A DNA stretch of 64,000 nucleotides from Pedobacter insulae (GTDB taxonomy: Bacteria; Bacteroidota; Bacteroidia; Sphingobacteriales; Sphingobacteriaceae). The notes under the pieces are model-generated. The model saw only the letters and a list, made by a program, of their open reading frames with translations. It was not told the origin of the DNA and made no database searches. This document shows positions 1 to 12,000 of the stretch, piece after piece. The stretch lies in contig NZ_FOPP01000008.1 of assembly GCF_900113525.1 (NCBI RefSeq), positions 176,536 through 240,535 of the forward strand, written 5' to 3'. The translations under genes and the position numbers were made by a program. The stretch's first letter is position 1; the number at the start of each line of letters is the position of its first letter.

Positions 1-206
1 TGACACAACCAACAATTTTAGTCGGACTAGGAACACCAGAAATAATTTTAATCGTTTTAGCATTATTATTATTGTTTGGAGGTAAGAAAATTCCTGAATT
101 AATGCGCGGTTTAGGTAAAGGAGTAAAGGAGTTTAAGGATGGTAAAGATGGGTTAGACTCTGATACAAAATCGACGACTACTACGACCAACGACAAACCA
201 CTTTAA
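1..206 (+). CDS. tatA: Sec-independent translocase subunit TatA/E (first base outside window)
   Basis: Only the first base of the apparent ATG is missing; the frame reads TG ACA CAA and ends at the TAA at 204-206, giving about 68 residues. The protein has a short N-terminal hydrophobic helix, then the [20 protein letters not shown] stretch, the amphipathic hinge typical of TatA/TatE, and a polar Thr/Asp/Lys tail. TatA oligomers form the pore for folded proteins carrying twin-arginine signals, working with TatC at the inner membrane. The tatC gene lies about 30 kb away at 29934-30818, so the two are unlinked. TatA versus TatE cannot be separated from sequence alone. Confidence 0.9.
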   Translation, partial: TQPTILVGLGTPEIILIVLALLLLFGGKKIPELMRGLGKGVKEFKDGKDGLDSDTKSTTTTTNDKPL

Positions 207-236
207 TTGAAGTTTTAATCTCTTTACTATTAAGTT

Positions 237-1661
237 TTGAAGAAATATACCTCTTTAACAGAGATACAGGGAAAACTTGCGTTAAAGGAGCTCAAAATTC
301 AAGATCTACTTTCGTATTATTTGGAGCAGATAGAAAAGAATAAACACCTCAATGCTTTTAATGAGGTGTTTTTTGATTCTGCTGCCAAGCAAGCAATCTT
401 AGTTCAAGAAAAGGTTAATTTAGGCACTGCAGGGAAACTTGCGGGAATGGTAATCGGTATAAAAGACAATATTTGTTATCTGGACCATCAAGTTACAGCT
501 TCTTCTAAGATGTTGGAAGATTTCGTTGCTCCCTACTCCTCAACCGTTGTTAAACGTTTATTACGGGAAGATGCGATTATTATTGGCCGTTTAAATTGCG
601 ATGAATTTGCCATGGGTGGCTCTAATGAGACTTCCTATTTTGGCCCTGTAAAAAACGCTGTCGACCCGCATAGGGTTTCTGGAGGTTCATCTGGAGGCTC
701 TGCAGTTGCGGTACAGGCCGATTTATGCTTAGCCGCTTTAGGCACAGATACAGGCGGGTCGGTTAGGCAACCCGCAGCTTTTTGCGGTTGTATTGGTTTT
801 AAACCAACTTATGGACGCATTTCGAGGTATGGTGTAATTGCTTATGCCTCCTCTTTTGATCAAGTTGGTACTTTAACTTCTTCGGTGAGTGATGCATCCA
901 TTTTAATGGAGGTGTTAGCTGGTGCTGATGAAGAGGATAGTACCGTTGCAACATTGGAAGTGCCTAACTACAGTCAGTTCCTTACCCAAGGTGGAAAAAA
1001 GAAAATTGCGGTATTAGAAGAAACTATCAGCAATGAAGCTTTAGATCCAGAAATTAAACAAGCTATTTTAGTTGCGATTGAGAAGTTAAAAAGTCAGGGG
1101 CATACCATTGAGTATGTATCGTTCGACTTATTGGATTACCTGGTGCCTGCTTACTACGTATTAACAACTGCCGAGGCATCATCTAATCTGTCGCGTTATG
1201 ACGGGGTACATTTTGGCTATCGAAACCAAGAGGCAAAAAATCTGACTAGCTTATACAAGCTCTCAAGAGCAGAAGGCTTTGGAGAAGAGGTTAAGCGTAG
1301 GATATTATTAGGCACCTTTGTGTTGAGTGCTGGTTACTATGATGCCTACTACCAGAAAGCACAGCAAGTAAGAAGGCTGATTAGAGAAAAAATTGAGGAT
1401 TTATTTCAGCAGTACGATATGTTGATTAGTCCCGTAGCACCTACACCACCCTTTAAAATGGGTGAAAACATGCAGGATCCGCTGGTAATGTATATGGCTG
1501 ATATTTATACGGTTTTAGCTTCCTTAGCGGGCATTCCGGCTGTGGCATTGCCATTAGGCAATAATAAGGAGAGATTGCCGTTAAGTATACAATTAATGAC
1601 CAAACACTTTAATGAACTAGAGCTATTGGCTTTATCTGCCAGCTTTTTAAACGAAGTTTAA
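237..1661 (+). CDS. gatA: Amidase-signature protein, GatA-like (Asp/Glu-tRNA amidotransferase subunit A)
   Basis: 474 residues starting at a TTG; an in-frame stop directly upstream leaves no other start. The amidase-signature triad is complete: Lys76 in GIKDN, the cis-Ser at 151 in GGSSGGSA, and the nucleophile Ser175 in DTGGSVRQPAAF. The relative spacing matches known GatA proteins. GatA releases ammonia from glutamine for transamidation of Glu-tRNA(Gln) or Asp-tRNA(Asn). No gatB or gatC lies nearby, which is common where the genes are scattered, so the tRNA role rests on family resemblance. It follows tatA after a 30-bp gap and is followed immediately by a short palindromic repeat. Confidence 0.88.
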   Translation: MKKYTSLTEIQGKLALKELKIQDLLSYYLEQIEKNKHLNAFNEVFFDSAAKQAILVQEKVNLGTAGKLAGMVIGIKDNICYLDHQVTASSKMLEDFVAPYSSTVVKRLLREDAIIIGRLNCDEFAMGGSNETSYFGPVKNAVDPHRVSGGSSGGSAVAVQADLCLAALGTDTGGSVRQPAAFCGCIGFKPTYGRISRYGVIAYASSFDQVGTLTSSVSDASILMEVLAGADEEDSTVATLEVPNYSQFLTQGGKKKIAVLEETISNEALDPEIKQAILVAIEKLKSQGHTIEYVSFDLLDYLVPAYYVLTTAEASSNLSRYDGVHFGYRNQEAKNLTSLYKLSRAEGFGEEVKRRILLGTFVLSAGYYDAYYQKAQQVRRLIREKIEDLFQQYDMLISPVAPTPPFKMGENMQDPLVMYMADIYTVLASLAGIPAVALPLGNNKERLPLSIQLMTKHFNELELLALSASFLNEV

Positions 1662-1662
1662 T

Positions 1663-1689
1663 CGTCATTGCTTCGTACTCGCAATGACG
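1663..1689. repeat. Short palindromic repeat, family A (CGTCATTGC/GCAATGACG)
   Basis: Starts one base after the gatA stop. Nine-base arms CGTCATTGC (1663-1671) and GCAATGACG (1681-1689) are separated by a 9-nt loop. This is a reduced copy of the same element that is full length at 22692-22752. It may act as the 3' hairpin of the gatA transcript. Confidence 0.8.
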
Positions 1690-1702
1690 TGAATTTTTGC
1701 CT

Positions 1703-3061
1703 ATGAAGAAATTAATACTTTTTGTTTGCTGCTTTTCCTTATGGTTTGTGACTTCATCGCATGCGCAGGTTAAAATTAAGATTCCTAATTTAGATTCTAT
1801 CAACGGTTATCAAGACACTGCCTCATTGCCTGCTATTGAGCCTGTCGGGTTTTATAATTACAATTTTACCTATAAATTAAGATTAGATTCTATCCAGAAA
1901 ACGGTTCCGTTACCTTACAATGAATATGTTCAAAATTTTATAACCATCTATAGTAAACGGAAGGATATGATGGGCAAAATGCTAGGGCTGTCCAGCTATT
2001 ATTTTCCAATTTTCGAAAAGGCATTAATTGCTTATAATATTCCCGTTGAGATAAAATATTTACCTATTATTGAATCTTCCATGAATCCCCACGCTGTTTC
2101 ACGTGTAGGGGCAACTGGCTTATGGCAATTTATGTTCGGTACTGCTAAAGGTTACGGTTTAAATATTGATAACTTTGTTGATGAGCGTAAGGATCCTATA
2201 CAAGCGAGCTACGCGGCGGCAGCCTATTTTAGAGATGCCTATGATGAGTTGGGCGATTGGTTGTTGGCTATTGCAGCTTACAATTGCGGAATGGGAAATG
2301 TAAACCGGGCAATTGCAAAAGCTGATTCCAGAGATTTTTGGGAAATCAGGCGTTACCTGCCTAAAGAAACCAGAGATTATGTTCCTGCATTTATTGCGTC
2401 ATTATATGTAATGAAATATGCTAAGTCACATGATATTGTGGCTCAAGCTTCTAAGATGCATCAAAAAACAGATACTATACATGTAAATCATTTTGTATCG
2501 TTAACTGATTTATCAAAGGCTCTAGAACTAGAGGACGAAGTATTGTTAAGTCTCAATCCTTCCTATAAAAAGAAGATCGTAAACGGAACAGAGGATTTGC
2601 CTAAACGGATTGTTTTGCCAAGTGTAAACCCGAATAAGTATGAACAGCTTTATGATGTGCTTAATAGCGAATTTGAAACCTCTCGAAAAGTAATTCTTGC
2701 TTCAACTGATGACGTTAGGGAGTTAAGAAAGAAGACCTCAGTAAAAGTAAGCTATCATAAAGTTCGTTCTGGGCAAAACTTGGGAAGCATAGCCGACATA
2801 TACCATGTTGAAGTGCAAGATTTAAAGGTTTGGAATAAACTAAAAAGCACTGTCATTGTTCCCGGACAAAAGCTTAAAATCTACAGTCCAGGTTCGGCAC
2901 CAAAAAGCACCTATCTTACTTATAAGGTTAAGGCAGGAGACACCTTGTCTGGAATAGCTGAAAAATTTGAGGGTGCAACCGTAGCGAACATTAAAGAAGT
3001 AAATGGGTTAAGTAAGAATATCCTGCAACCCGGTATGGTTTTAAAAATCAATAAGGGCTAG
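1703..3061 (+). CDS. Secreted lytic transglycosylase with two LysM domains (MltD-like)
   Basis: The ATG at 1703 is preferred over an in-frame TTG six bases upstream, because it puts the signal peptide (MKKLILFVCC..., cleavage near SHAQ) at the N-terminus. 452 residues. A family-1-type lytic transglycosylase domain covers roughly residues 95-260, with the catalytic Glu in IIESSMNP (about residue 124), the GATGLWQFM motif and AAYNCG. Two C-terminal LysM repeats (about 350-395 and 408-450) bind peptidoglycan. It should cleave the glycan backbone in the periplasm to give 1,6-anhydro-muropeptides, as MltD does. There is no lipobox, so it is secreted rather than lipid-anchored. Confidence 0.9.
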   Translation: MKKLILFVCCFSLWFVTSSHAQVKIKIPNLDSINGYQDTASLPAIEPVGFYNYNFTYKLRLDSIQKTVPLPYNEYVQNFITIYSKRKDMMGKMLGLSSYYFPIFEKALIAYNIPVEIKYLPIIESSMNPHAVSRVGATGLWQFMFGTAKGYGLNIDNFVDERKDPIQASYAAAAYFRDAYDELGDWLLAIAAYNCGMGNVNRAIAKADSRDFWEIRRYLPKETRDYVPAFIASLYVMKYAKSHDIVAQASKMHQKTDTIHVNHFVSLTDLSKALELEDEVLLSLNPSYKKKIVNGTEDLPKRIVLPSVNPNKYEQLYDVLNSEFETSRKVILASTDDVRELRKKTSVKVSYHKVRSGQNLGSIADIYHVEVQDLKVWNKLKSTVIVPGQKLKIYSPGSAPKSTYLTYKVKAGDTLSGIAEKFEGATVANIKEVNGLSKNILQPGMVLKINKG

Positions 3062-3101
3062 GTTTTAGCACGCAATTCATATATACCCTAAAAAATATTC
3101 G

Positions 3102-3109
3102 TAACTTTG
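3102..3109 (+). promoter_or_regulatory. Bacteroidetes -7 element TAACTTTG for maeB
   Basis: Exact match to TAnnTTTG, ending 21 nt before the ATG at 3131. It overlaps the alternative upstream start of the maeB frame near 3107, which argues for the ATG at 3131. No convincing -33 TTTG is visible. Confidence 0.6.
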
Positions 3110-3130
3110 TCTGTTACCAAACAGGATTTT

Positions 3131-5449
3131 ATGAGTAAAAAAAATAGAAAACAGGACGCTTTAGATTACCATTCACAAGGCCGGCCAGGTAAAATTGAGG
3201 TTGTACCTACTAAACCATATTCTTCGCAAAGAGACTTAACGTTAGCTTATTCACCAGGAGTTGCAGAGCCATGCTTAAAAATTGCCGAAAATAAAGATGA
3301 TGTTTATAAGTACACTGCTAAAGGCAATTTAGTTGCCGTAATTAGCAATGGAACAGCAGTTTTGGGTTTAGGTGATATTGGTCCGGAAGCTGGAAAGCCC
3401 GTAATGGAAGGCAAGGGTTTGCTATTTAAAATATTTGCAGATATTGATGTTTTCGATCTTGAACTAGATACTAAAAATGTGGATGATTTTGTGAAAATCG
3501 TAAAAGCATTGGAGCCGACTTTCGGCGGGGTAAACCTAGAAGATATCAAAGCTCCTGAGTGCTTTGAAATTGAGCGCCGGTTAAAAGAGGAAATGAATAT
3601 TCCGGTAATGCACGACGATCAGCATGGAACAGCAATTATTTCCGCTGCTGCATTACTGAATGCATGTGATTTACAAAAGAAGAAAATAGATAAAGTAAAA
3701 ATTGTAGTGAACGGCGCTGGTGCCGCTGCAATTTCTTGTTCTCGTCTCTATGTTTCGCTGGGAGCGAAAAGGGAGAATATAGTGATGTGCGATCGAAGCG
3801 GAGTAATTCGCAGCGATAGAACGAATTTAGATGCGATAAAGCAAGAGTTTGTAACTTCCAGAAACTTGCATACATTAGAAGAAGCAATGAAAGATTCTGA
3901 TGTCTTTATTGGTCTTTCATCGGCAGATTGCGTAACGGTTGATATGCTTAAATCGATGGCCAAGAACCCAATTGTGTTTGCGATGGCTAATCCCAATCCC
4001 GAAATTGCATACGATTTAGCCATTAAATCCCGTAAGGATTTAATTATGGCAACCGGACGTTCTGATTATCCAAACCAAGTGAATAATGTGCTTGGTTTTC
4101 CTTACATTTTTAGGGGTGCCCTGGACGTTAGAGCGACAAGCATTAATGAGGCGATGAAAATTGCAGCCGTGAGGGCAATTGCTGAACTAGCAAGAAAAAC
4201 CGTTCCCGAAGCGGTAAATATGGCTTATAATGAGCGTAACATTAAGTTCGGTAAAGAATACATCATTCCTAAGCCGATGGATTTCCGCTTAATGACTAAT
4301 GTATCTATGGCGGTAGCTAAAGCTGCGATAGAATCAGGAGTAGCCCGTAAAACCATTACCGACTGGGATGCTTATGCAGAGGAGCTTAAACGCAGGCTTG
4401 GAATGGACGACTCTATTATGAGAGCCATTACAAACAAGGCTAAATCAGCGCCGAAACGTGTGGTGTTTGCCGAGGCAGATAATTATAAGATATTAAAAGC
4501 TGCTCAAATTGTTAAGGATGATAACATTGCTATCCCTATTTTATTGGGGAACAAGGAAATCATTCAGCAGATTATCGCAGAAAACGCATTGGATTTAGAA
4601 GGGGTTCAGATTATAGAGCCCGCTTTAGAGCCCGAGCGCATGAAACTATATGCCGAATCATTGTATAAGAAAAGACAGCGAAGAGGGGTTACATTATTTG
4701 AGGCAAATAAATTGTTGAGAGATCGGAATTATTTCGGTGCTTCGATGGTAGAATTTGGTGAAGCTGACGCCATGATTTCTGGACTGACAAAAAATTATGT
4801 GTCGACCATTAAGCCGGCCTTGCAGATTATTGGTACGGAAAAAGGTGTAAATCGCGTGGCGGGGATGTATATGATGATGACTGAAAAAGGACCTGTGTTT
4901 TTTGGCGATACTACTGTTAATGTAGATCCAACAGCACAAGAACTGGTGGATTTAACGCTATTATTAGAGAAGTCTGTTAGGAAGTTCAATATTCAGCCTA
5001 GGATAGCTTTATTATCTTATTCTAACTTTGGCTCAAATGAGGGCATCATTCCTGAAAAAGTTAGAGAAGCTGTTACGATTTTGCATGAAAAACATCCAAA
5101 TGTGATTGTTGATGGCGATATGCAGGGCAATTTTGCGATGAACAATGCTTTATTAAAAGAGAATTTCCCTTTTAGTAGCCTAGCTGATGCACCAGCAAAT
5201 ACCCTTGTGTTTCCTAATCTGGAATCTGGTAACATAGCCTATAAACTTTTACAAGAATTGGGTGGAGCAGAAGCAGTAGGTCCGATCTTATTGGGTCTTA
5301 AGAAACCTGTTCATATTGTTCAATTAGGAAGTTCGGTTCGAGAAATCGTAAATATGGTTACTATTGCAGTATTGGATGTGCAAGGGAAAGAAGAAGAGGC
5401 AAATCCAACTAAAAGAAAAAGCATTTTAACTAGAATAGCAAAGAAATAA
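3131..5449 (+). CDS. maeB: NADP-dependent malic enzyme fused to phosphotransacetylase-like domain
   Basis: 772 residues from the ATG at 3131; an upstream in-frame start lies inside the promoter. The N-terminal malic enzyme domain shows [13 protein letters not shown], the HDDQHGTA active-site segment and the Rossmann motif VVNGAGAAA (about 190-200). The region from about residue 430 to the end is a phosphate acetyl/butyryltransferase-like domain. The two-domain layout and length are those of MaeB (E. coli about 759 residues). The enzyme decarboxylates malate to pyruvate with NADPH formation; in MaeB the C-terminal domain is regulatory, binding acetyl-CoA. ruvA follows after 5 bp, so they are probably co-transcribed. 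Confidence 0.93.
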   Translation: MSKKNRKQDALDYHSQGRPGKIEVVPTKPYSSQRDLTLAYSPGVAEPCLKIAENKDDVYKYTAKGNLVAVISNGTAVLGLGDIGPEAGKPVMEGKGLLFKIFADIDVFDLELDTKNVDDFVKIVKALEPTFGGVNLEDIKAPECFEIERRLKEEMNIPVMHDDQHGTAIISAAALLNACDLQKKKIDKVKIVVNGAGAAAISCSRLYVSLGAKRENIVMCDRSGVIRSDRTNLDAIKQEFVTSRNLHTLEEAMKDSDVFIGLSSADCVTVDMLKSMAKNPIVFAMANPNPEIAYDLAIKSRKDLIMATGRSDYPNQVNNVLGFPYIFRGALDVRATSINEAMKIAAVRAIAELARKTVPEAVNMAYNERNIKFGKEYIIPKPMDFRLMTNVSMAVAKAAIESGVARKTITDWDAYAEELKRRLGMDDSIMRAITNKAKSAPKRVVFAEADNYKILKAAQIVKDDNIAIPILLGNKEIIQQIIAENALDLEGVQIIEPALEPERMKLYAESLYKKRQRRGVTLFEANKLLRDRNYFGASMVEFGEADAMISGLTKNYVSTIKPALQIIGTEKGVNRVAGMYMMMTEKGPVFFGDTTVNVDPTAQELVDLTLLLEKSVRKFNIQPRIALLSYSNFGSNEGIIPEKVREAVTILHEKHPNVIVDGDMQGNFAMNNALLKENFPFSSLADAPANTLVFPNLESGNIAYKLLQELGGAEAVGPILLGLKKPVHIVQLGSSVREIVNMVTIAVLDVQGKEEEANPTKRKSILTRIAKK

Positions 5450-5454
5450 ACGGT

Positions 5455-6039
5455 ATGTATGCATATATTGATGGAAAACTAACATTTAAATGTCCTACCT
5501 ATATTGTTATAGAAGCTGGCGGCGTTGGGTATCAAATTAATATATCGCTCAATACTTACTCGGCTTTAGCAAATACAGAACGTTGCAAAGTATATACTTG
5601 GCTACATGTAAAAGAAGACGCTCATACTTTATACGGCTTCGCCGATGAGGGCGAGCGACGACTTTTCCTGCATCTGATATCGGTTTCTGGTATCGGGCCT
5701 ACAACCTGCAGAATGATGTTGTCATCTATAACACCTGTTGAGATACAAAATGCAATTATTAATGCAGATGTCGCTTTAATACAACGAATTAAGGGGATTG
5801 GGGCAAAGTCTGCACAACGAATTATACTTGAATTACAGGATAAGCTAAAAAAAGAAGGACCGGATTCATTGATATCAATGCCGCTGCACAATACCGTGAG
5901 GAACGAAGCGTTATCTGCTTTAATTATGCTCGGATTTGGAAAGCAGGTTGCTGAAAAAGCAATCGATAATGCTATTAAAAATGGCGGTGAGGATCTAACG
6001 GTCGAGCAAATGATTAAGGTTGCTTTAAAAAATTTATAA
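5455..6039 (+). CDS. ruvA: Holliday junction branch migration protein RuvA
   Basis: 194 residues, the family's normal length. The N-terminal OB fold starts with MYAYIDGKL and includes the LYGFADEGERRLF segment. Two helix-hairpin-helix motifs follow (ISVSGIGPTTCRMML, about 77-92; IKGIGAKSAQRIILEL, about 112-127), and a small C-terminal RuvB-contacting domain ends the protein. RuvA binds the four-way junction and loads RuvB for branch migration in recombinational repair. It sits between maeB and sprA with gaps of 5 and 11 bp, so the three genes look like one transcription unit. Confidence 0.95.
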   Translation: MYAYIDGKLTFKCPTYIVIEAGGVGYQINISLNTYSALANTERCKVYTWLHVKEDAHTLYGFADEGERRLFLHLISVSGIGPTTCRMMLSSITPVEIQNAIINADVALIQRIKGIGAKSAQRIILELQDKLKKEGPDSLISMPLHNTVRNEALSALIMLGFGKQVAEKAIDNAIKNGGEDLTVEQMIKVALKNL

Positions 6040-6050
6040 ACGAACCGCCT

Positions 6051-9000
6051 TTGAGAAATAAATTTACGCTAATTGTTATTTTACTTTTAACTTTTGCTGG
6101 GAAATTTACTTTTTCACAAGTGAATCCGGTAAAGGAAGGTAGCGATACGCTTAAAAATTCATTCAACTTAAAGGAAAAAAAACAGCTAGGACTTAGAAAC
6201 TATGCTAATCCATTTTTGCAGCTTCCCAGCAATGTCAAGCGCGAGGTAACTTACGATGCAAAGAATAAGCGTTATATTATTACCGAAAAAATCGGCGACA
6301 GGCTGTTTTCTACTCCCCAATATTTAACTATTTCGGAATATCTTCGTTTGGTAAATAGCGAGATCAAGCGTGAAAACTGGCGTATATTATCTAATAGCGA
6401 GATTGCGGAAGTAAGAAGAACGGGTATTATTCCGCCGGTAAAAATAAATAGCCGTGTATTTGAAAAGATATTTGGTGGGACAACCATTGATATCCAGCCG
6501 CGTGGTGAAGCAGATCTTACCTTTTTAGGGAGAATAAACAAGAACGAAAATCCGCTGTTTAACGAGCGTCAGCGGGTACAAAGTAATTTTGATTTCAATC
6601 AGCGCATACAGATGGATGTGGTAGGCAACATCGGTACGAAGATGAAAATCAAGATGAACTATAACACGGAAGCTCAATTTGATTTTGAAAACCAGATAAA
6701 ACTTGATTATACTGGTGGGGCTGATGATATCATCAAGAAGATTGAAGCGGGAAACGTAAGCTTACCACTCAATGGAACTCTGATCAATGGCACACAGTCT
6801 TTATTTGGTATTAAAACGCAGTTGCAATTTGGAAAATTAGATATTGCGACCGTTTTTAGTCAACAAAAATCCCAGTCTAGAGAACTGCAGATTAATAATG
6901 GAGCACAGCAGAATGAATTCTCCGTTAGCGGTTCTGACTACGAGGTTAGCAAGCACTACTTTTTAGCAAAATACTTTAGAGATAACTATAATAAAGCATT
7001 AAGTAATCCTCCCACAATTCTTTCTGGAGTGCTAATTACCAAGATAGAGGTGTGGATTACCAATAAAACAAGCAGTACGCAAGATTCGAGAGATGTACTC
7101 GGGTTGATAGATCTGGGCGAGAATACCCCATACAATGCAGCTCAAATTACTGGAGGAGGTTCAACATTACCATCGGCTTTTAGTAACCCCGGTTTTCCGC
7201 AACATTCCAATAACCTTTTGAGCAGGCTCCCGGCAAATGCTAGGTTAACCAACTCAAACGACGTTATTAATTTTTTTCAGGCGAATGGTGGAACAGATAA
7301 TTTTGCCAAGCTTACCTATGCCAGGAAATTAAATGAAAGAGAATACAATTATCAACCGCAATTGGGTTATATATCCTTGAACAATCCACTCAATTCAGAT
7401 GAAGTACTAGCCGTTTCATTCCGCTATACCTACAACGGTGTGGAATATCAAGTAGGGGAATTTTCTACAGACGTGCCTTTTGATCAGGCAACGCCTAAGG
7501 TATTGTTCGCAAAATTGCTAAAGAATGAAACTACTAAAACGAATTTGCCTACCTGGGATCTGATGATGAAAAACATTTATTCTATTAATGGATTTCAAAT
7601 AAGTAATCAGAACTTCAAGTTGGATATTTATAGGATTGATGATAAAACAGGGGTAGAAATGCCCTTGATTAGGGAAGGGGTAAATACCATTGGCAAACAA
7701 TTTATCGCTTTGACCAATCTTGATCAGCTTAACCAGCAAAAAGAACGTAAACCAGACGGGGTTTTCGATTTTGAAGCAGAGAATAAACCTTTCGTACAAA
7801 ATAACAATTATAACAATCAAAATCAGTCAACCTTCCCGAACACCAATGGTGCAGGGTTAAGTAACTTAGTAAATAATACCAATAATGGCTATGTTACGAT
7901 TGATGCCTTAAATGGTAAACTTATTTTTCCGTTGGTAGAGCCGTTTGGGAAGGATTTACAGGCTAAGTTTAACTTACCGTCTGAGCAGGTGCTGGCCGAT
8001 AAATATGGTTATCCGCAGCTTTATGATTCGGTAAAACTGGTAGCACAACAATTATTTAGCAACAAGGATTTATACAGGATCAAAGGTACTTATCAATCTG
8101 AAATTTCCTCCTCATTTCCCTTAAATGCGATTAATGTGACTGAAGGTTCTGTGAAAGTTTTTGCAGGCACCATTCCGCTGCAGGAGGGCGCCGACTTCAC
8201 GGTAGACTATCAAGGTGGAACGGTAAACATTATCAATACCGCTTTGTTAACTTCAGGGCAACCTATTCGGATTACTACAGAAAATACGGAGCTTTTTGGT
8301 TTACAGCAGCGCTCGTTATTTGGCACCCGATTAGATTATCGGGTAAATAACAAGCTTAATTTGGGAGGTACCTTTATGAACCTTACTGAAAAACCTTTAA
8401 CTCAAAAAGTAAATTATTTAGAAGAACCCATTTCTAATTCGATATTGGGATTAGATATGAATTATAGCTCACCTTCCAGGTATTTGACCAAGTTAGTTGA
8501 TAAAATTCCTTTCATTTCTACCAAAGCACCATCTACGATAACTTTTACGGGCGAATATGCTAAGTTAATACCGGGGCATCCAAAAGCGATTAATGCAGCC
8601 GGTGAGCGTGGAGGGTCAAGTTATTTAGATGATTTTGAAGCTTCACGGTCAGTAATTGATCTAAAAGGGGCTATTCCATGGCAATTGTCGGGCACTCCTC
8701 AATTATTTTCTGAATCGCAATTGATAGATAATTTGGCCTATGGTTACAATAGGGCGAAAATTGCTTTTTATAATATAGACCCGACCTTTTACAGTAGGTC
8801 AGGAGGCTCTACCTTACCTTCCAGCCTAAGAAATAATAAAGTGGAATTATCTAATCACTATGTAAGGGAGATTATTGAGCAAGAAGTATTTCCTTACAAG
8901 GAGACGAGTACAGGTCAGTCTGTTTTACTGCCTACTCTAGATATTGCTTATTATCCAAACATCAGAGGACCTTACAATTATTCGCCAAATGGTTTTAATG

Positions 9001-12000
9001 CAAATGGGGCATTACTTAACCCTAGAAATCGATGGGGCGGTTTGATGAGGAAGATAGATGTGAATGATTTTGAATCCCAGAATATCGAATACATTGAATT
9101 ATGGGTAATGGATCCATTTATGTATAAGACCGCTTCGGCTGGTGGAGATTTATACTTCAACATTGGGAATATTACAGAGGATGTTTTAAAGGATGGCAGG
9201 AAGTCGCTGGAAAATGCGCTGCCAGCAAACGAGGATCCTACAAAATATGACGAGACAAACTGGGGTAGGGTGTCGAAATTGCAACCGGTTATCCAGGCTT
9301 TCGACAATGAACCGTCCGCACGTAAAGCGCAAGACGTTGGATTGGATGGTCTGTCGAATGGGAATGAGAAAATTAAGTTCAATGCTTTAATCAATCAGAT
9401 TAAAGTTCAGCTCAATCCAGATGCTGCACTAGCTTTCGAAAACGATCCATCATCTGACGATTATACTTATTTTAGGGGTAATGCCTTAGATCAGATAAAT
9501 GCTGGTATTTTGAAGCGTTATATGAATTATAATGGTCCAGAAGGAAATTCTAAAACTTCTCAGCAATCACAGGATGAATTAGGTTTAGAAAATTCTGCTT
9601 CCACTTCGTTGCCTGATGGGGAGGACATTAACCGGGATAATAACATGACTCAGTCTGACGAGTATTTTCAATATAAAATCTCTATGCGTCCCGGTGATTT
9701 AGTTGTTGGACAAAATTTTGTGACCGATAAGGTCGTTTCGCAGGTGAAGTTAGCTAACGGCCAGACAAAAAGTTCAACATGGTATCAAATTCGTATTCCA
9801 TTAGCAGAATATCAGCAAAAAGTTGGCGGCATCCAAGATTTTAAATCCATCCGTTTCTTTAGGATGTTCTTAACCAATTTTGCAGATACAACTGTATTGA
9901 GGTTTGCTAAAATACAGTTAGTTAGAGGGGAATGGCGTAGGTATAATGCAAAGAATGAAAGCAATCAGGTCATTGTAGACCCTTCACTTTTGCCTGCCAG
10001 TCCTGATAACTCAACCATTGAAGTGGCTACCGTAAATATTGAAGAGAACGGCAAAAGAACTCCGATTCCATACGTGGTGCCTCCGGGAATTTTAAGGGAG
10101 CTCGATTTTACTAATTTTAGAGGAGATACACGTCAAAATGAACAATCCTTAGCTGTTATCGTTAAAAATTTAAGGGACGGTTATGGTCGTGCCGCTTTTA
10201 AAACAGCGATTAATGATTTTAGATCTTATAAGCGTCTCGAAATGTATGTGCATTTGGAAGCAATTGGGGGCGATGATTTAAGGGATGGAGAGCTAGCTGC
10301 ATTTTTAAGAATTGGTACCGACAACCAGGATAACTATTACGAGTATAATATGCCTTTACGCGTTACGTTGCCGGGTACTACGGATCCTCTGGCTATTTGG
10401 CCCGACGAGAATAGGATGGATATTCAGCTTGAACTGTTCCAAAAGGCAAAGGTCGCCAGGAATAATGCGCGTACCAGCACTGGATTACCTTGGCCCATTA
10501 ATGTTCCGTTTAACTATAGCGATGGAAGAAATACGATCATTGTAAAAGGGCAGCCAGACATGAGCAAGATTAGGGTGTATATGCTCGGGTTGAAAAATCC
10601 GTTGCGTAACCCAGCCTCGCCGGCGGGTGATGATGGTTTGGAAAAAAGAGCCCAAGCATGGTTTAACGAATTGAGGTTAACGGAGTTTGATGAACGTGGA
10701 GGTTGGGCCGCTACTGCAAGAATGAATGCAAAGCTGGCAGATTTTGCCGACGTCAATATATCTGGAAGTAAATCGACTATTGGGTTTGGCTCCTTAGAAA
10801 AGAAGGTGAGTGAACGTAACAGGGCAGATAATACATTTTTTGATGTGTCTTCAAGTTTTGAATTGGGCAAGTTTCTACCGCAGAAATCGGGGATTAGAAT
10901 CCCAATGTATGTAAGTTATTCGACGCAAGTACTTACCCCTCAATTTGACCCTCGCACACCAGATGTTGAGCTGAAGCAAGCGTTGGATGGTTCAAATAAG
11001 GCACAAAGAGACTCGATACTTAATTTCGCACAAGATTATACCACACGGAGTAGTATAAATTTTACCAATGTACGTAAGGAAAGAGCGGTTACCGATACCA
11101 AATACAGGCTTTGGGATGTAGAGAATTTCAATGTTTCTTATGCACAGACTAAATTTGCTCATCGTGATTTTATCAATGAGCGTAGTCTGCAAGAAACCTA
11201 TAGGGCATCATTGGGATATAATTATACAGGTACCCCAAGAAATTATCAACCATTTGATAAGCTAATCAGATCTAATGCTCTTAAGCTATTGAAAGATTTT
11301 AACTTCAGTTTGTTACCAAGTTCGATCAATTTTAGGCTGGATATGGATCGTTTTTATTCAGAAAATACTTTAAGGGATAATGATCCGAATAATTTCTTAC
11401 CGATAAACACCACTTTTAACAAGAACTTCCTGATCTCGAGAATTTATGGGATTGCGTGGAATTTAACCAATTCCTTAAGCCTGGATTTTGATGCGACGAA
11501 TTATTCGATTATTGATGAACCAGAGGGAAGGATTGAGGGATTAAAGCGTGATACCTTATGGCAAAATTTAAAACGTTTGGGCCGTAACACCGATTATAGT
11601 CACAATGTAAACCTAACTTATAAGCTGCCTATCGATAAAATACCTGGGCTCGACTGGGTTTCGGTATCTACCATTTACGGGTCTACTTTCAATTGGCAAA
11701 CTGAGCCCCTGTCTACCTTGCGCGATCCCAATATTAACCTGGGGAATACTATTCAAAACTCACGCATTGTGCAAGTAAATCCTGTATTGAATTTAATAGG
11801 TTTATATAATAAGTTTGGGTTTATTAGGAAGAGCCTTAATTCAACTGATTCGGTTAGGCGTTTTTCTGATGTTCTGGTAGGGCTGTTAACTAGTGTGAAG
11901 AACGTTAGGATTTCCTTTTTGCAAAATAAGGGAACATTTTTGCCAGGTTATTTGCCTAAAACCAAGTTTTTTGGCATTGATGATGTGACCGGTGCGCCAG

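Noticed and set aside
237..1661. gatA as part of a gatCAB operon
   Set aside because: No gatB or gatC frame is present on either side; the neighbours are tatA and a lytic transglycosylase.
8978..9394. 138-codon frame antisense to sprA
   Set aside because: Complete overlap with sprA coding sequence; it is a by-product of the sense codon usage.
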